This document shows positions 41,878 through 53,721 of a stretch of 64,000 nucleotides of DNA, piece by piece. The notes beneath the pieces were generated by a model. It had not been told where the DNA came from. It saw only the letters and a list, made by a program, of their open reading frames with translations, and ran no database searches. Made by a program: the position numbers and the translations under genes. Position 1 is the first letter of the stretch, and each line of letters starts with the position of its first letter. The DNA is from Chionoecetes opilio (taxonomy: Eukaryota; Arthropoda; Malacostraca; Decapoda; Majidae): assembly GCA_016584305.1 (NCBI GenBank), contig JACEEZ010018069.1, positions 52,501 to 116,500 of the forward strand. Direction: 5' to 3'.

Positions 41878-42181
41878 GCCATTTTGAAAATGGTGGTCAT
41901 TTTGGATATGAAAATACCAAAAATTAATTTTATGGGTCAAAATACCCTGTAATCCATGTATTGGTTGACCGTTTATGTCAATTTGTAAGGGAATTATGGT
42001 ATATTATGTATTTTGTTATTTCCTTGGCGGCCATTTTGTTTTATGCTAATTATCTCAAATTGCCCAAGGTTGACAGCAAGCCAACCAAGATATTTTTCAA
42101 ACTGGATATATGGGCAAACAAAATCCACTAAAAAAAAACTAAAGACCCTAAAACAAGGTTGAGCCTGGTGGCTGCCGGACT

Positions 42182-42519
42182 AGAGCATGTTTTTATTAAC
42201 ATCACATTTGATTAACTTTCCGCTGGCCCGCCAGTCTGACTTGGCTCACCCAAGCCTTGGTCCGCGTCTTTGTCTTCATTCAGCTGAGTCAGGACCGCCT
42301 CCTCCCCGTCCGACGCCATCTTGGCCGCGTGTTACACAACCGGCTCTCACTAACACACTCACAATTCCACTTCTAGACACCAACTGTTACGCCCTCGACC
42401 CCACCACACACTCCAGGTGTCTCTGTGAGGCTGACAGGCGTCACAGACCGCTGCTTGACGTATTTTAAACAGCGAAAGAGTTCGGTATGTTAGAGTAGGC
42501 GAGTTGTATATTAGTCCAC
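42182..42519 (-). pseudogene. 5' internal part of the LTR element
   Basis: Between the upstream LTR and the nested transposon. The minus strand has an open start MASDGEEAVLTQLNED near 42320, which could be the gag N-terminus cut off by the insertion, and TGGACTAATATACAAC directly after the LTR end as a candidate primer-binding site. Confidence 0.4.
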
Positions 42520-42957
42520 GTCTTTATCAACATTCACAGGCGCAGGAAACACTTTTGACTTCTTTCTTGCGTTTACTGAATAAAGTCATGATACAATTAA
42601 CAGAGTACAAACCAAGGGGATGCAACCGGGAGACGTGAAAGAGCTACACAAAGGGTCTGGCGGCCACTCCTCTACCGGCAGCGGCGCGCGTCTTTCCTTC
42701 AAGACGCCTCTTTCCTCACTGCCCGACTCGTGAGCCAGGAGGCACACAGTGTGCGTCCTTCTGGTCCCTCTCTCAGCATCCCACCCGGGCACCCACCCAC
42801 CCGCGTTCAAGGTTTCCCCACTGGCACCCTCACGCGCTGCTTCAACTCTCAGTTCATACATGCAGACACCACACACGCCTCACCGCCCACACAACACCAC
42901 ACAACCACCAACATGCCTCCAGCACCACCACTACCTACACCACCACCACTACATGCA
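42520..42957 (-). mobile_element. Long terminal repeat (5' LTR, minus-strand element)
   Basis: The direct partner of 36612-37038, with the same TG..GACA-type ends and shared blocks such as GGCACCCACCCACCCGCGTT. Identity of about 90% suggests a fairly old insertion. Confidence 0.8.
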
Positions 42958-42975
42958 TAACAATATACATATATG

Positions 42976-43135
42976 TTAGGGTACGCCGTATAACAAAAAT
43001 TCTTTTTCTCAACTTTGGCATGCCAATTTCGTATGTAAAATAGAATTCTAAGACGATTTTATCTTATTCCATTTTTGCATTTGAGGTATTCTTACTATGC
43101 AAAATCGCACTTTTATATTGCACCCTTATCGAATA
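42976..43135. mobile_element. MITE fragment with GGGTACGCCGTA end
   Basis: It starts TTAGGGTACGCCGTATAAC and matches 44636-44775 over about 155 bp (TTCTAAGACGAT, CCATTTTTGCATTTGAG), then diverges. It is a truncated copy of the MITE at 44636-44946. Confidence 0.75.
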
Positions 43136-43281
43136 ATGCTTAAATGAGTACGCAGTGTCCGGTTGGTCCTGTGTATTGCATCATGCACCAATATGAGTTC
43201 CAAATGACTAGCGTGGTAAGCTCTTTCTGATCAGTTGGTTCATCAGGCCCTACATCACAGTGTCACAGCCTCTACGTTGGC

Positions 43282-44640
43282 CTAGAACCTGTCCATCATG
43301 TCCTTCTTAGACCTGAGGCAGGGCATGGTCTCCCGGTGGTGGGCCCGAGCCCGGATGAACCCGTCTCTGCCCTGCTGCCCCACCACTGCTGCCGCAGCCT
43401 CTGTCACCTGCTTCACGACTCTTTCGGTGCTCTGAGTGTGGATAGAGAACTCCGGAACCTCGTACGGCTTGACCAGGATCTCCTGGAACTGATCCCCGGA
43501 CAGTGAACAGGTGAATGCCGGCTCGTGCACCTGGCCAGGTTGCCAGCTGATCAGTGTCTGCAAGCTAGTGGCTGACAAGTTCAGCTTGGGTGTGATGCGA
43601 GGTCTTACACTGGTGTCCCCATACTCCTCGCCAGCCCTCAGCTTCAAAATCTGGGTCACGGCGAACCTGCGGTCGTCCTCACTCTGACTCGCCATCAGCG
43701 AGAGGAGGACACATTCTGAGTGTGCGAACCATGCTCCTGTCCGCACGTAGAAGGTCACAGCTGTTTGGATCTTCTTGGGCTGCGACCTCATCCCTCTGAG
43801 TTGCGTGAGGATGTGCTTGGGGCCGTCCTCTAGTCTGTGGTGAACCTTGATGTCGTAGTAGAGTTTGAAGTACACTTGCAGGCAGTACTTGACTAGGATT
43901 TCCAGGGTGTTCAGTTCTTTGCCAGTCAGTCCATGCTTTCTGGTCCACATGTACACGAGCGACTGGGCTGTGGTGAGCCATCTGGAGTGGGACACCTTGC
44001 CATACTTGATCTCCTGCAGCTCTGACGGGAGAACGCCCCGATTCACAGCCTGGACCAGCTGGTAGGAGACCTGCTGGTCAGTGGACATGTTGACCAGGAT
44101 ATACTCCGGTATCTCCGTGAGATCTTCACCGCCTGGTACTCCTCTGAACTCTGCGTTGTACTGCATCTCATTCACGCTGGACAGCAGACTGGATCCGTGA
44201 AGCCAGTGTCAGATGAGGTAGGCCCGTCGATGCTGGTGATAAGGTGGCGCAGGGGCAACTCGTTTGTGTGCAACACGCATATACTCCAGAAGAGCTTGCG
44301 TCCCAGCATCTTCTCCAAATGGGCGTGAGTACCACCCTTCCACCCCATGTTGGCCCTAGTTGAGTCACCTTGCAGTACGATCAGTGAGTCGGTGGAGTCG
44401 TATGTCACCAGCAGATCATAGAGAGCCTGAGCCACCTTGAACGCAGGCTTCTCAGGTAGCACCGGGTCCTCTGGTACAAAGTGCCAAAGGTACCTTCCAG
44501 ATAGCTCCTCTGTCACTGACACATGCTCCTCCCTGATCAACCTTGGGTGCAGTTTCCCATAGCTGTCGGGCACCATCGCCCTGGTCTTGTCCTTCCTCCC
44601 ATCGTAACCCAATCCAACTATTTTGGTACCCTGGTTGGGG
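43282..44640 (-). pseudogene. Transposase-like gene, D-S-T-x-x-N-x-G family
   Basis: Two minus-strand frames, 44612-44172 and 44175-43282, join at a single frameshift near 44190 to cover about 450 residues. Motifs: VLQGDSTRANMGWKGG, LEKMLGRKLFWSICVLHTNE with LPLRHL, VSHSRWLTTAQSLVYMW, ECVLLSLMAS, and GDTSVRPRITPKLNL near the C-terminus. D-[ST]-T-x-x-N-x-G..H-x-N-E followed by RWLTTA suggests an RNase H-like transposase core of a family common but poorly named in invertebrates. I infer this rather than recognise a named superfamily. MITE pieces flank it on both sides. Only one lesion is seen. Confidence 0.6.
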
Positions 44641-44946
44641 TACGCCGTATAACAAAAATTCTTTTTTTCAACTTTATCATACCAATTTCCTATGCAAAAT
44701 GGAATTCTAAGACGATGTTATCTCGTTCCATTTTTGCATTTGAGCAATTCTTAATATGCAAAATCGCACTTTAAGCTATGTTTTGCATATAAATATAAAA
44801 GTCCATTTTTGCATAGCAAGAAATGCTCAAACCAAAAAGTTGAAGCGTACAAACCACCCTTAAAATTCTTTTTACATAAGAAAACACCCTGCCAAATTCG
44901 AAATAATCTATATTTCACTTTTCATTGAACTTACGGCGTACCCTAA
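44636..44946. mobile_element. MITE with GGGTACGCCGTA TIRs
   Basis: About 310 bp. The left end GGGTACGCCGTATAAC and the right end CTTACGGCGTACCC are inverted repeats of at least 12 bp. The interior is AT-rich, with TTTTTGCATTTGAG-like motifs in both orientations. A TA lies outside the right end. Confidence 0.78.
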
Positions 44947-45430
44947 TATATTATATAATATATATATATATATATGTAATATTATATATATATATATGTA
45001 TATATATATAGTATATATATAGATATATATATATATGTATATATAATATGATATATATATATATGTATATATATGTATAGTATATATAGATATATATAGT
45101 ATATGTGTATATATATATATATAATCTATATATATATGTATATATATATATATATGATATTATATAGTAGTAATATATATACAATGAAATATGATAAATA
45201 AATATTATATAGTATATTAGATATATGATATAGATATGATATATATATATATAATATATATGATATATAGTATATAATATATATAATATATATAATATGT
45301 AATAATTATATATAGTAATATAGATATATAGTATGATATATAGTAATATAGTATATATAATATATATGTATAATATATATATATGTAGTATTAGATTATA
45401 TATATAGATTATATATATATATATAATATA
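44947..45430. repeat. (TA)n-rich tract
   Basis: TATATA with G and ATAG interruptions. Tyr/Ile-rich ORFs are artefacts. Confidence 0.93.
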
Positions 45431-45475
45431 GTATGAGTGAAAGAGGAGAGAGAGAATTAGTGAAAAAGAGGAGAT

Positions 45476-45507
<32 letters not shown>

Positions 45508-45609
45508 GGGGAGAGAGAGAGGGGAAAAAGAGAGAGAGAGAGGGGGAGAGAGAGGAGGAGAGAGAAGAGAGAAAAATTATATATAGAGAGGGGAGAGAGA
45601 GAGAAAAGG

Positions 45610-45644
<35 letters not shown>

Positions 45645-45804
45645 AGAGAAAAAAGTAAAAGAGAGAAAAGATAGAGTGAAAGATATGTTAATTATATATA
45701 TATATAAATAATGAGTGAAAGAGAAAATAATATAAATATAAATAAAATTGAGGAAAGATATATATATATATATTATATATATATATATATATTTAATATA
45801 ATGA

Positions 45805-45841
<37 letters not shown>

Positions 45842-45900
45842 GAGAGAGAGAGGAGGGGAGGAGAGAAGAGAGAGAGAGAGAGGAGAGAGGGGTTCCAAAA
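45431..45900. repeat. (GA)n tracts with AT islands
   Basis: GAGAGA blocks at 45431-45660 and 45800-45890, separated by a TA run. Confidence 0.9.
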
Positions 45901-46024
45901 AAAACTTATATATATAAAAGTGGGAAAATTTTTTTGGAAACTCTCATTTCTCTTTTTTTCACTCAATAATATATATATATTATATATATATAATTATATA
46001 GAAATATTATATTAATAATAAAAA

Positions 46025-47235
46025 TATATTTTATTTGAAAATTTTCAGGGTGACAAAGACCCCCGCTACTTGGGTTGTTTTGCGAAAACGTTTGCAAAGG
46101 GCATTTTGGGCATCATCAGGTTTAAAAAAAATGTAAAAATTTAAATTTTTATTGAAAATGCTAAAAAGCGAACATCTAAAAAATTATTTCCAAAGCAACA
46201 AAAATTTTCTATATTTCTAAAATACTAACTAATAAATAAAAATTTTAAATTTGTCTTAACGGACCGGTGAGCGTCTGAGTGGTGAGGACTGAATGAAAAA
46301 TAGTTCTGAAAAACATTCAGCTTGTGTGGAGCGATCAAACCGAGATGGCAATGAAACAGTGATAGTCATTTGAGTATGTAGTGGGTGAAGTGATTGGTTA
46401 TTAAATCGGGGAAGATGCTTTAAAGTGATGGATTTAAAAATTTTAGGTACTAGGGTGTGGCCTGGAAGGTCTAAAGCATTCATAGAAAAGGGTGATCTAA
46501 ATCATGTGGTGTGAGCGGATTGCGATTGCGAAGGTGAAGAAATGGGTCGACCAGTGGTGCAGAAAAACCTTTATGCTCAAAAAGCCTAAGGGTTAGATTC
46601 CTTGTCGTCTGCCGACGTATCAGCTTTTACGTCGGCGGGGGAACGACAAGGAACCAACCCTTGGGCTTCGAGCAAAAAGGGGGTTTTCCCCGTCGGTGAC
46701 CCATTTTTTCACCTTCGCAATCTGAAATCCGCTCACCCCCACATGTTTTAAATCACCCTTTTTCTATGAATGTTTTAGTATCCTATCCAAGGCACACAAA
46801 TTAGGACACTAAATTTTTTAGAATCCATCCCAAACAAGATCTGTCCCCGATCTAAAACCCAAAGGGAAATTCACACCAATAATATACTCAAAAGACAGCA
46901 CTTTTTGATTGCCCGACTTGGGTTTCGATCGCCCCACACAAGCTGAAATGTACCAAAAAACAGTGTTCATTCAGTCCTCTCCCAACTCAGACAGTCACAC
47001 CAAGGTCCTTTAAGTAAAATTATATTTATTTTTTAGTAGTAATTTTAGTAATAAAAGGAATATTTTTGTTACTTAGGAAAAAATTTTTTAGATTTCGCTT
47101 TTTAGCTTTTGCAATATTTTAAAATTTTTTAACTTTTTTTACCCCTGTGATCCCAAGTCCCTTTTGGGCGAAAACGTTGGCTAAATAACCCCAAGATGAC
47201 GAGTGTCTTGTCACCCCTGAATTATCAAGATGTAC
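46025..47235. repeat. 1.2-kb foldback (long palindrome)
   Basis: The left arm 46025-46619 is the reverse complement of the right arm 46628-47235 with many small differences. The centre is GCCGACGTA, an 8-base spacer, then TACGTCGGC. Shared blocks include AAATCCGCTCAC-type, ACCTTCGCAAT and CTTGTCGT/ACGACAAG. It may be a foldback transposon or a sequencing hairpin artefact. Confidence 0.75.
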
Positions 47236-47314
47236 TACCAACTAAGAAAAAAACATATTATATAAAATATATATATATATAATAAAATATAAAAATATAT
47301 ATATAGATTAATTT

Positions 47315-47352
<38 letters not shown>

Positions 47353-48060
47353 AATATATATAATTAAAATATATATATTTTAGGGTGCGTCAAAAAATTT
47401 TTAAAAGGTTTTCTTTTTTTAACGCGGCCCCGGCAGTTAATGTGTATTGATGAGAAAGCACTACCAGAAAAAATCTTAGTTTTGTAGCGTGAAAATTTCA
47501 TGTCGCGCAGACGCTTCGAAGTTTGGCCCTAGGGGGCCCCAGACTAACTACGTTACGGTTTTTTACATCGGGCATTGGGGGAAAGGGGGGGGCCCCGCGG
47601 GGGACCTACAAAGGGGGAAAAACTAGGGGATAGAAGAATTTTTGATTTTATTTTGCGCGAAAAACTGATTTTTCCAGGGCTATAATTTGTGTCTTTCTCG
47701 CTGAAAACCAAAAGAAAAGCCCTGAGGAAAGGGCTGAGTGCAGAGGTTCTAAACCAAAGAAAAAAAGAGTAATAACAGACCCTCTAAAAAGGTAAGCAAT
47801 GGTAGGACGAAGGCCCCTACCTTGTTTACTTTTAATGAGACTCTGCTTGAGTTTTCCGGGTTTTTAGAACCCCTTGCACATCAACCATCACTCAGGTTTC
47901 TCTATGTTGTAAACGAGCACGGAAATATAGCCCTGGAATATCAATTTGCCCAAAAAAAACTCAATTTTTTTTATCGTCGTAGTTTCTTTTTTGGTTGGGA
48001 CATATTCATGGTTAGACAATTTAAAATACCTATTTAATGAGTTCCCTTGTTGTTTTCCCC
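47236..48060. other. AT tract and unassigned sequence
   Basis: (TA)n at 47265-47370, then low-quality sequence. A plus frame at 47822-48037 is open but not recognised. Confidence 0.4.
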
Positions 48061-49690
48061 ATAATAAGTAGGGATTATTTAGTGTTTGCCCATACTCCCC
48101 CCCTCCCACAAAACAAGTTTTGGGGCCGGGGGGAATGCGGGGTTTTTTTCTGGGGACAAAATATGCGTCGCAAACCCCATAGTTTTGGTTAGGGGGTTGT
48201 AAAAATTGCCTAGATCTAGGGAAAATCATTGGGTTTTTTTTGAGTCCAGAGAGTGTGAAAATGACGACCTCACAGAAAAGATGACGAAGTTCGAGAACCC
48301 CCCCAACCCCCCCCTAGGAGGTTGGTTAGATTTTGGTTAGGTTTGGGGTTAGATTTTTTAGGTTGGTTTGGTGATTTTTTGGTTTTTGATTTGGTTTGGT
48401 TGTTTTTTGGGTTGTTTGATTTTGGGTTGGGTTTGTTGGTTTTTTTGGTTAGGTTAGGTTGGTTAATTTAGGGGAGGCAAATTTTTCTGAATTTAAAGGG
48501 AATTACCCCCAGATTAGGGAATTTTACCCCCCATACCAACTCTTAAATAATGGTTTTCCACTCATAATTTGTTCCCCACCCGAAAAACCCCCGCATTCCA
48601 CAGGCCCCCGCTTGTTTGGTAACTTGGGGGAAGTGGGAGAGTATGGGGCTAACACTTAAATTTTATTGTGGGTTTAATATTTTAAAGGGGGTTTTTTTGG
48701 GGGGGGAAAAATTTTGCGCGGAAACACATAAATTTTAAAAGGGTTTTGGATGGGGTGGTAAAATTTTCCCCGGTCTAGGTAATTTCCTTTTATCAGAGAA
48801 ATTTTCCTAACCAAAAAACCAACCAACCAAATATAACCAAACAACCTAACCAAAATCTAACAAACCCAAGAAAACCCAAAACTAACCGCCCCTAACATAA
48901 CCAAAAAAACCTAACCTCCCAGGGGGGGGTTGGGGGGGGTTTTTCGACACTTTGGTCATCATTTTGTGAGGATGTCAGGGGCACATGCTTGGATCAGAAG
49001 AAAACCAAGAATTTTCCCTAGTCTAGGCAATTTTTACAACACCCCCCAACTCAAAAAACTTGGGGTTGCGACGCATTTTTTGACCCCAGCCAATAAACCC
49101 GCATTTCCCCCAGCCCCCCCCCATTCCCCCCAGTAGGTCCCAAACTTTTTTTGTGGGGGAGGGGAAGTAGGGGGAAACGGCACTAGAATAATACCGGAAT
49201 TTTTACCCCCCCAAACAACTCTTAAATATTTTTTTCCCCCCGATAATTGTTTCCCCCCCCGAAAAAACCCCCATTCCCCCAGGTCCCAAACTTTTTTGGG
49301 GGGAAATGGGGGGGCGTATGGGCAAACCTAGAATTTTCCAAATCCCCAGATCTAGGGTAATTACCTTATATTAGAGAATTTTTCCTAAACCAAAACTAAC
49401 AAACCCAACCCAAAAAAATTAAAAATAAGCAACCGAAACCAAATATAACCAAACCAACCTAGCCAAATCTAACCTAAACCTAACCTAACCCCTAGCGGGA
49501 GGTTGGGGGGGTTCTCGAATTGGGGATCTTTGTGAGGGTGTCAGGTTTTACACGTCTCTGGACTCAGAAGAAATCCAATGAATTTTTCCCTAGATCTAGG
49601 CAATTTTTTCAACACCCCAACTCGAAAACTATGTGGTTGCGACGCAATTTTTTCCCCAGCCAAAAATTCCGCATTTTCCCCCTTTTTTAA
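48061..49690. repeat. Diverged repeat units with TTAGG/CCTAA-like arrays
   Basis: A unit with GATCTAGGCAATTTTT, CAACACCCCAACTC and GGTTGCGACGCA appears in plus orientation at 48930-49140 and 49510-49690 and inverted at 48080-48300. Arrays of GGTTAGG or CCTAACC (48320-48475, 48810-48920, 49385-49490) separate the units. Sequence quality looks poor. Confidence 0.65.
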
Positions 49691-50320
49691 ATTTTTTTTT
49701 TTTCCCTTTTTTTTCCCAAAAAAAATTTTTTTTTTCCCAAAAAAACCCAAAAAAAGGTCCCAAAAAAAAAAGGTTTTTTGGGGAAAGAAAAGGGATATTT
49801 GGGCAAACAAGAGAAACCCAGGGGATTTTTGGGGGAAAAAGGAAAACAAAAGGATTTTTAAAATAAAATTTAATTATCCCACCAGTTTTTTACCTTTTTT
49901 CGAGGCCTTTTTGACCTTTTTTTCGGTTTGGGCCCCAATGAATTCCCAGGGCTTTTTGTGGTTTTGCGAAAAAGAGAAGAAATGAGGAAAATTCAATTCC
50001 CAAAAAAAATAAAATTCTTAGGTAGCCCTTTTTTGTAGGACCCGCCACCTGCTTACCCCTTTTGACGAGAAAAAACTCGTGACTAGTTTTTTGGGGTTTT
50101 AACCCCCTGCAAAAACAGTCCCCTTCCCAGTTTTTAAGGTTGGGTTTTAGGAAGGACCGAGACGTTACCCGGATTTTTCTTCCGTTATAAAATTTTTTTT
50201 TTAAATTTTTCATTTGGTTTTCCCCGGGGACGGTTTTTTTTCCCCTTTTTTTTTATTATTCTTTTTTATTGACTAGTTTTTTTTTTTTACGATGTCTTCC
50301 ACAAAAGGTCCACTGACAAG
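49691..50320. other. Homopolymer-rich low-quality stretch
   Basis: Long T, A, C and G runs (for example 49680-49780). No gene can be called. Confidence 0.5.
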
Positions 50321-50322
50321 TT

Positions 50323-52700
50323 ATGGCTCGTAGGAGCCCCAGAAACACTCAAGAGCTGCCATCGAGGTTCTCTCAAAACCATGAAGAATCCTGTGTTTTT
50401 TGCAGACCACGCAAACCCTTAAACCCGCGTGATTTGGCGTTTCAGTTCGGCAGAGGGAAACCAATTTCAAAAACCCAGTACTCTAAGGCGAATTTTCCCG
50501 GACCTTTGACCCCGTGGGGATATCCTCAAAAAAAGTACGGCGTCCCCCCCCCCCAAGAGAAAAAGGGTTTAAAGAAATCAAAACCCCGGAAAATTTAGGG
50601 CAAGCTGGGGAAAAACCGACCCAATTTTCCCGTGGCTTCCCTAAAAAAATTTTGTTCGATGTAGCACTTTCGCGACGCCAGGGAAAAAGTTTCCAGATCA
50701 AGGAGGACCGTGACTTCCTGAAGTCAGGGGAAGGCGGGGCGGGGCGGGGGAAAGATGGGGGGGTATGGATGGGGCCCGGGGTTTGGAAAAAAGGACACGG
50801 ACACAGCAGCGGGGGGGACGATGACGGAAGTCGAGCTCCCAAAGGAAAGTAAAAACTTTCGCAAAAAAGGCAGGCCCCCTTGAAATTTGGGGCTTGGACC
50901 TCGCCCTTTTCCCCTGAAGAGCAAGAGGGATAGCATTCCTCCCCCAAAAACGATCCCGCCGTGCCCCAATCCCCAAAAGAAAATCATATCCCCGCAATTT
51001 TCTGCTGCTCTGGACCGGACCAACATAAGTGGCCGTAAAGCTGCACACGTGCTGTTTCCCTTTCCCGCGGAGGAGTTTGGGGAGGAAACTCGATTTTTGT
51101 CGTTGAGCGCGAGCAGATCAACCCGGCAGAAAAAAACGTCTTTCCCGGAAAAGGCGCAGAGTCAAAAAAAAAGTTTGCTCCTAAATTTTCCCGGTCACAC
51201 CCATGGGAGGGAAAAAATAACCCCATCCCCCCAACAAAGGGAAGGCGTTGTGGCCCCGACGGGGCCCGACCCTGGTTTTTGGAAAAAGGCGTGGAGAAGA
51301 TCCCGGGGTTTTTCCCACATGACGGCAAAAGGGGAAACCCTACGGCAAACCCCAACCTTCCGTTATATCCGAGTGGGCTATCTCCGATCGAATTCGAGCG
51401 CCCCGTGCTTCGACACCCCGGCGACGAATACGGGATTCCCCGGGGGGAGGGTGCGTTCGAGCAGCAAACCTTTGGGCGTGATCTTTCTGCATCGGCCTGT
51501 CGCCATCATATGCTGGAAAAATTTTGCTGGGAAAACGGGTTTTTTCCCGGCCCTCATTCCAGAAACATCTCAAATCCAGATATCGCGCCTTGTCCGGGTT
51601 TTCCCAGAGTTTTGGGGCCCTATGTTGAACAAGACCCGAAGGACAGCAAAAGAAAGCTTTAAGGGGGGAATGGTTTGGAAAGACATCCCAAACTCTGCCC
51701 CAAAGGGTACCCCCGAAAGGAGCACCCACGTGACGAATACCGGGGGGAAATTTTTTAGAGGTAGCCGTTGTGTTCCTTGGGGAATCCCTCAGGGGCGCCA
51801 AAAAAGATCTTTTTTCCCCAAGGGGGGGAACCGTCCATCGGGCTCGATGGATGGCAAGAGCGATTTTCGCTTGAAAATGGGATCCGGGCCTCAGTTCGAG
51901 AATACCAGAAAACGCGGCCGCCCAGTTCACGCCCCAGTTTAAGGCCGCGTTCCTCCAAAAATGGACGGGGTTCTGCCTCTTCATCGTACAAATTTGGCGT
52001 GGTTCTCAAACGGGGGGTCAGCAAAAACCCCAAAAAAACGACCTTGACCTTTTAAAAAAACCCCCGCGGGAAAAAGGGAAAAACAAAGGGGGATCAGAGA
52101 GTCCCGGGGTGAAAGCGTTTTGGGGGCCAATGGGTACCGTTGAAGGACAGTTGGGTTGCGCTTTTTGACATGAGAGCCCCTGGAGGGGGAAGCGGAAAAG
52201 TGGCCCCAACCCCCAAGCATGGAGGGATCAGAGGAACCCCCACCCCCAAAGTTTGCGTCGAGGAGGCTGGGCTTAGGGCACAAGGGCCGTTGCCTCCTTC
52301 GTCACGAAAAAACACGGAAAAAAATTTCCCGGATCGCGGACATCGACAAAAAAGGGGGCCTGACGCGATCCCGCCATGTGGGGGAGAACCCCCGTACCAG
52401 GCCCGGGGAAGGCGAGTACGTGGCCTTTTCGGGCAAACCAAAAGACGCCCCCGGGAAAGAGGGGCCGTTCTTTTGCAGGATTTCCCCTAAGAAAACCCTT
52501 TGCACGAAGCGGAGGACCAGCTGCAAAAGCCTCTTAAATTTTCGAAGACCACCGGAAAATTTTTTTCCCTCCGACGGCCAAAAAGATGGTCACTGCGCGA
52601 CATGAAGATACGTCCAATTTATATAGTTTTTTGTCAAATTTTTTTTGTTGTAAAAGGGAAAGAATTTAAAGGGGTTTCCCCGTTAACTTCTTTCATTTTT
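50323..52700 (+). pseudogene. Second member of the transposase-like D-T-x-x-N-T-G family, shattered
   Basis: Plus-strand frames in order read SRFSQNHEESCVFC, NISGRKAAHVLFPFP then FGEETRFLSLS (about 51020-51100), CFDTPATNTGFPGG (about 51410), ASACRHHMLEKFCW (about 51490), a FWGPMLNK/YVEQD segment (about 51620), RERGAVLLQDFP (about 52455) and EAEDQLQKPL (about 52505). Order and motifs match a widespread invertebrate protein with D-T-T-x-x-N-T-G..GG, LGRDL..ACRHH and ERGVxLxQ, related to the gene at 43282-44640. Indels every 30-60 bases make an intact frame impossible. Confidence 0.6.
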
Positions 52701-52734
52701 AAAAACCAAAACCCCTATTACTGACGACCCTAAA

Positions 52735-53560
52735 TTTTAATATATATATATATATAAATTATATATATATAATAAAAAAATTTAATATAAAATAATTTAT
52801 GTATAATATGTTATATAATATATATGTATTTTATAAATATATATATTAAAATATATTTTGGGAAAATATATATATAGGATAATATTTTATGGATATTTTG
52901 TAGTTGTATATATTATATAATATATATGTATAAAAATTATATGGAATTTTGTATGTTGTATATTGGATTATGTTAATGTTATTGTATAAAATATATGATA
53001 TGTTTTATATATGTTTATATAATGTATAAAAATGTAATTTTATAATGGAAAAATTTTATGTAAAATGTAAATTATATATAATGTAAATAATTATATATAT
53101 ATAAAAATATATAAAATAAAGTTTTATCTAGAAAAATTTTGGTATTTTATATATATATAAAAAATAAAATATATAATATAATATTTTATATAAAAATATA
53201 TATATATAAAAAATAAAAATAAATTTTATATATTAAATAATATATATATATATTAAAAAATATAGAAATTTTAAAAATAAAATATATATATAAAATAAAA
53301 TTTTATTATAAAAATAAAATATATATATATATATATAGATATAAAAAATATATATATTAAATTTTTATAATTTTAAAATAATAATAATTTAAAATATATA
53401 TATATATATAAAATATAAAATATATATATATATATATAAAAAAATTATATATATATTTATATATTTTTAAAATTTTTATATATATAATTATATATATATA
53501 TATATAATATATAAAATATATATATTATATATATTATATTATATATATAATATATGAGAA
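52735..53560. repeat. AT-rich low-complexity block
   Basis: TATATA and AAAATATA repeats for over 800 bases. Confidence 0.92.
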
Positions 53561-53578
53561 AGAGATAAAAAGATAAGA

Positions 53579-53629
<51 letters not shown>

Positions 53630-53639
53630 GAGAGAGAGC

Positions 53640-53672
<33 letters not shown>

Positions 53673-53706
53673 TGAGATGAGAGGAGAGAGAGAGAGGAGA
53701 GAGAGC
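53561..53706. repeat. (GA)n microsatellite
   Basis: GAGAGA with GATA and GAAGA interruptions. Confidence 0.93.
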
Positions 53707-53721
53707 GGCGCGGTAATTTAT

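Larger units (their letters stand above)
38963..42181 (+). mobile_element. TIR DNA transposon carrying a FEN1-like nuclease gene
   Basis: About 320-bp terminal inverted repeats (38963-39285 and 41874-42181), about 85% identical by eye, including TGTATTGGTTGACC, GCGGCCATTTT, TTATGCTAATTATC and GACAGCAAGCC blocks and the outer end AGTCCGGCAGCCA. Between them lie an AT-rich 1-kb stretch and one degenerate gene (40283-41704). The element lies between the gag region and the upstream LTR, so it is nested in the LTR element. No DDE transposase frame is present. A 42-bp poly-A run abuts the right TIR. Confidence 0.8.

Noticed and set aside
47822..48037. 71-residue open frame
   Set aside because: No motif or neighbour supports it, and the region has poor sequence quality.
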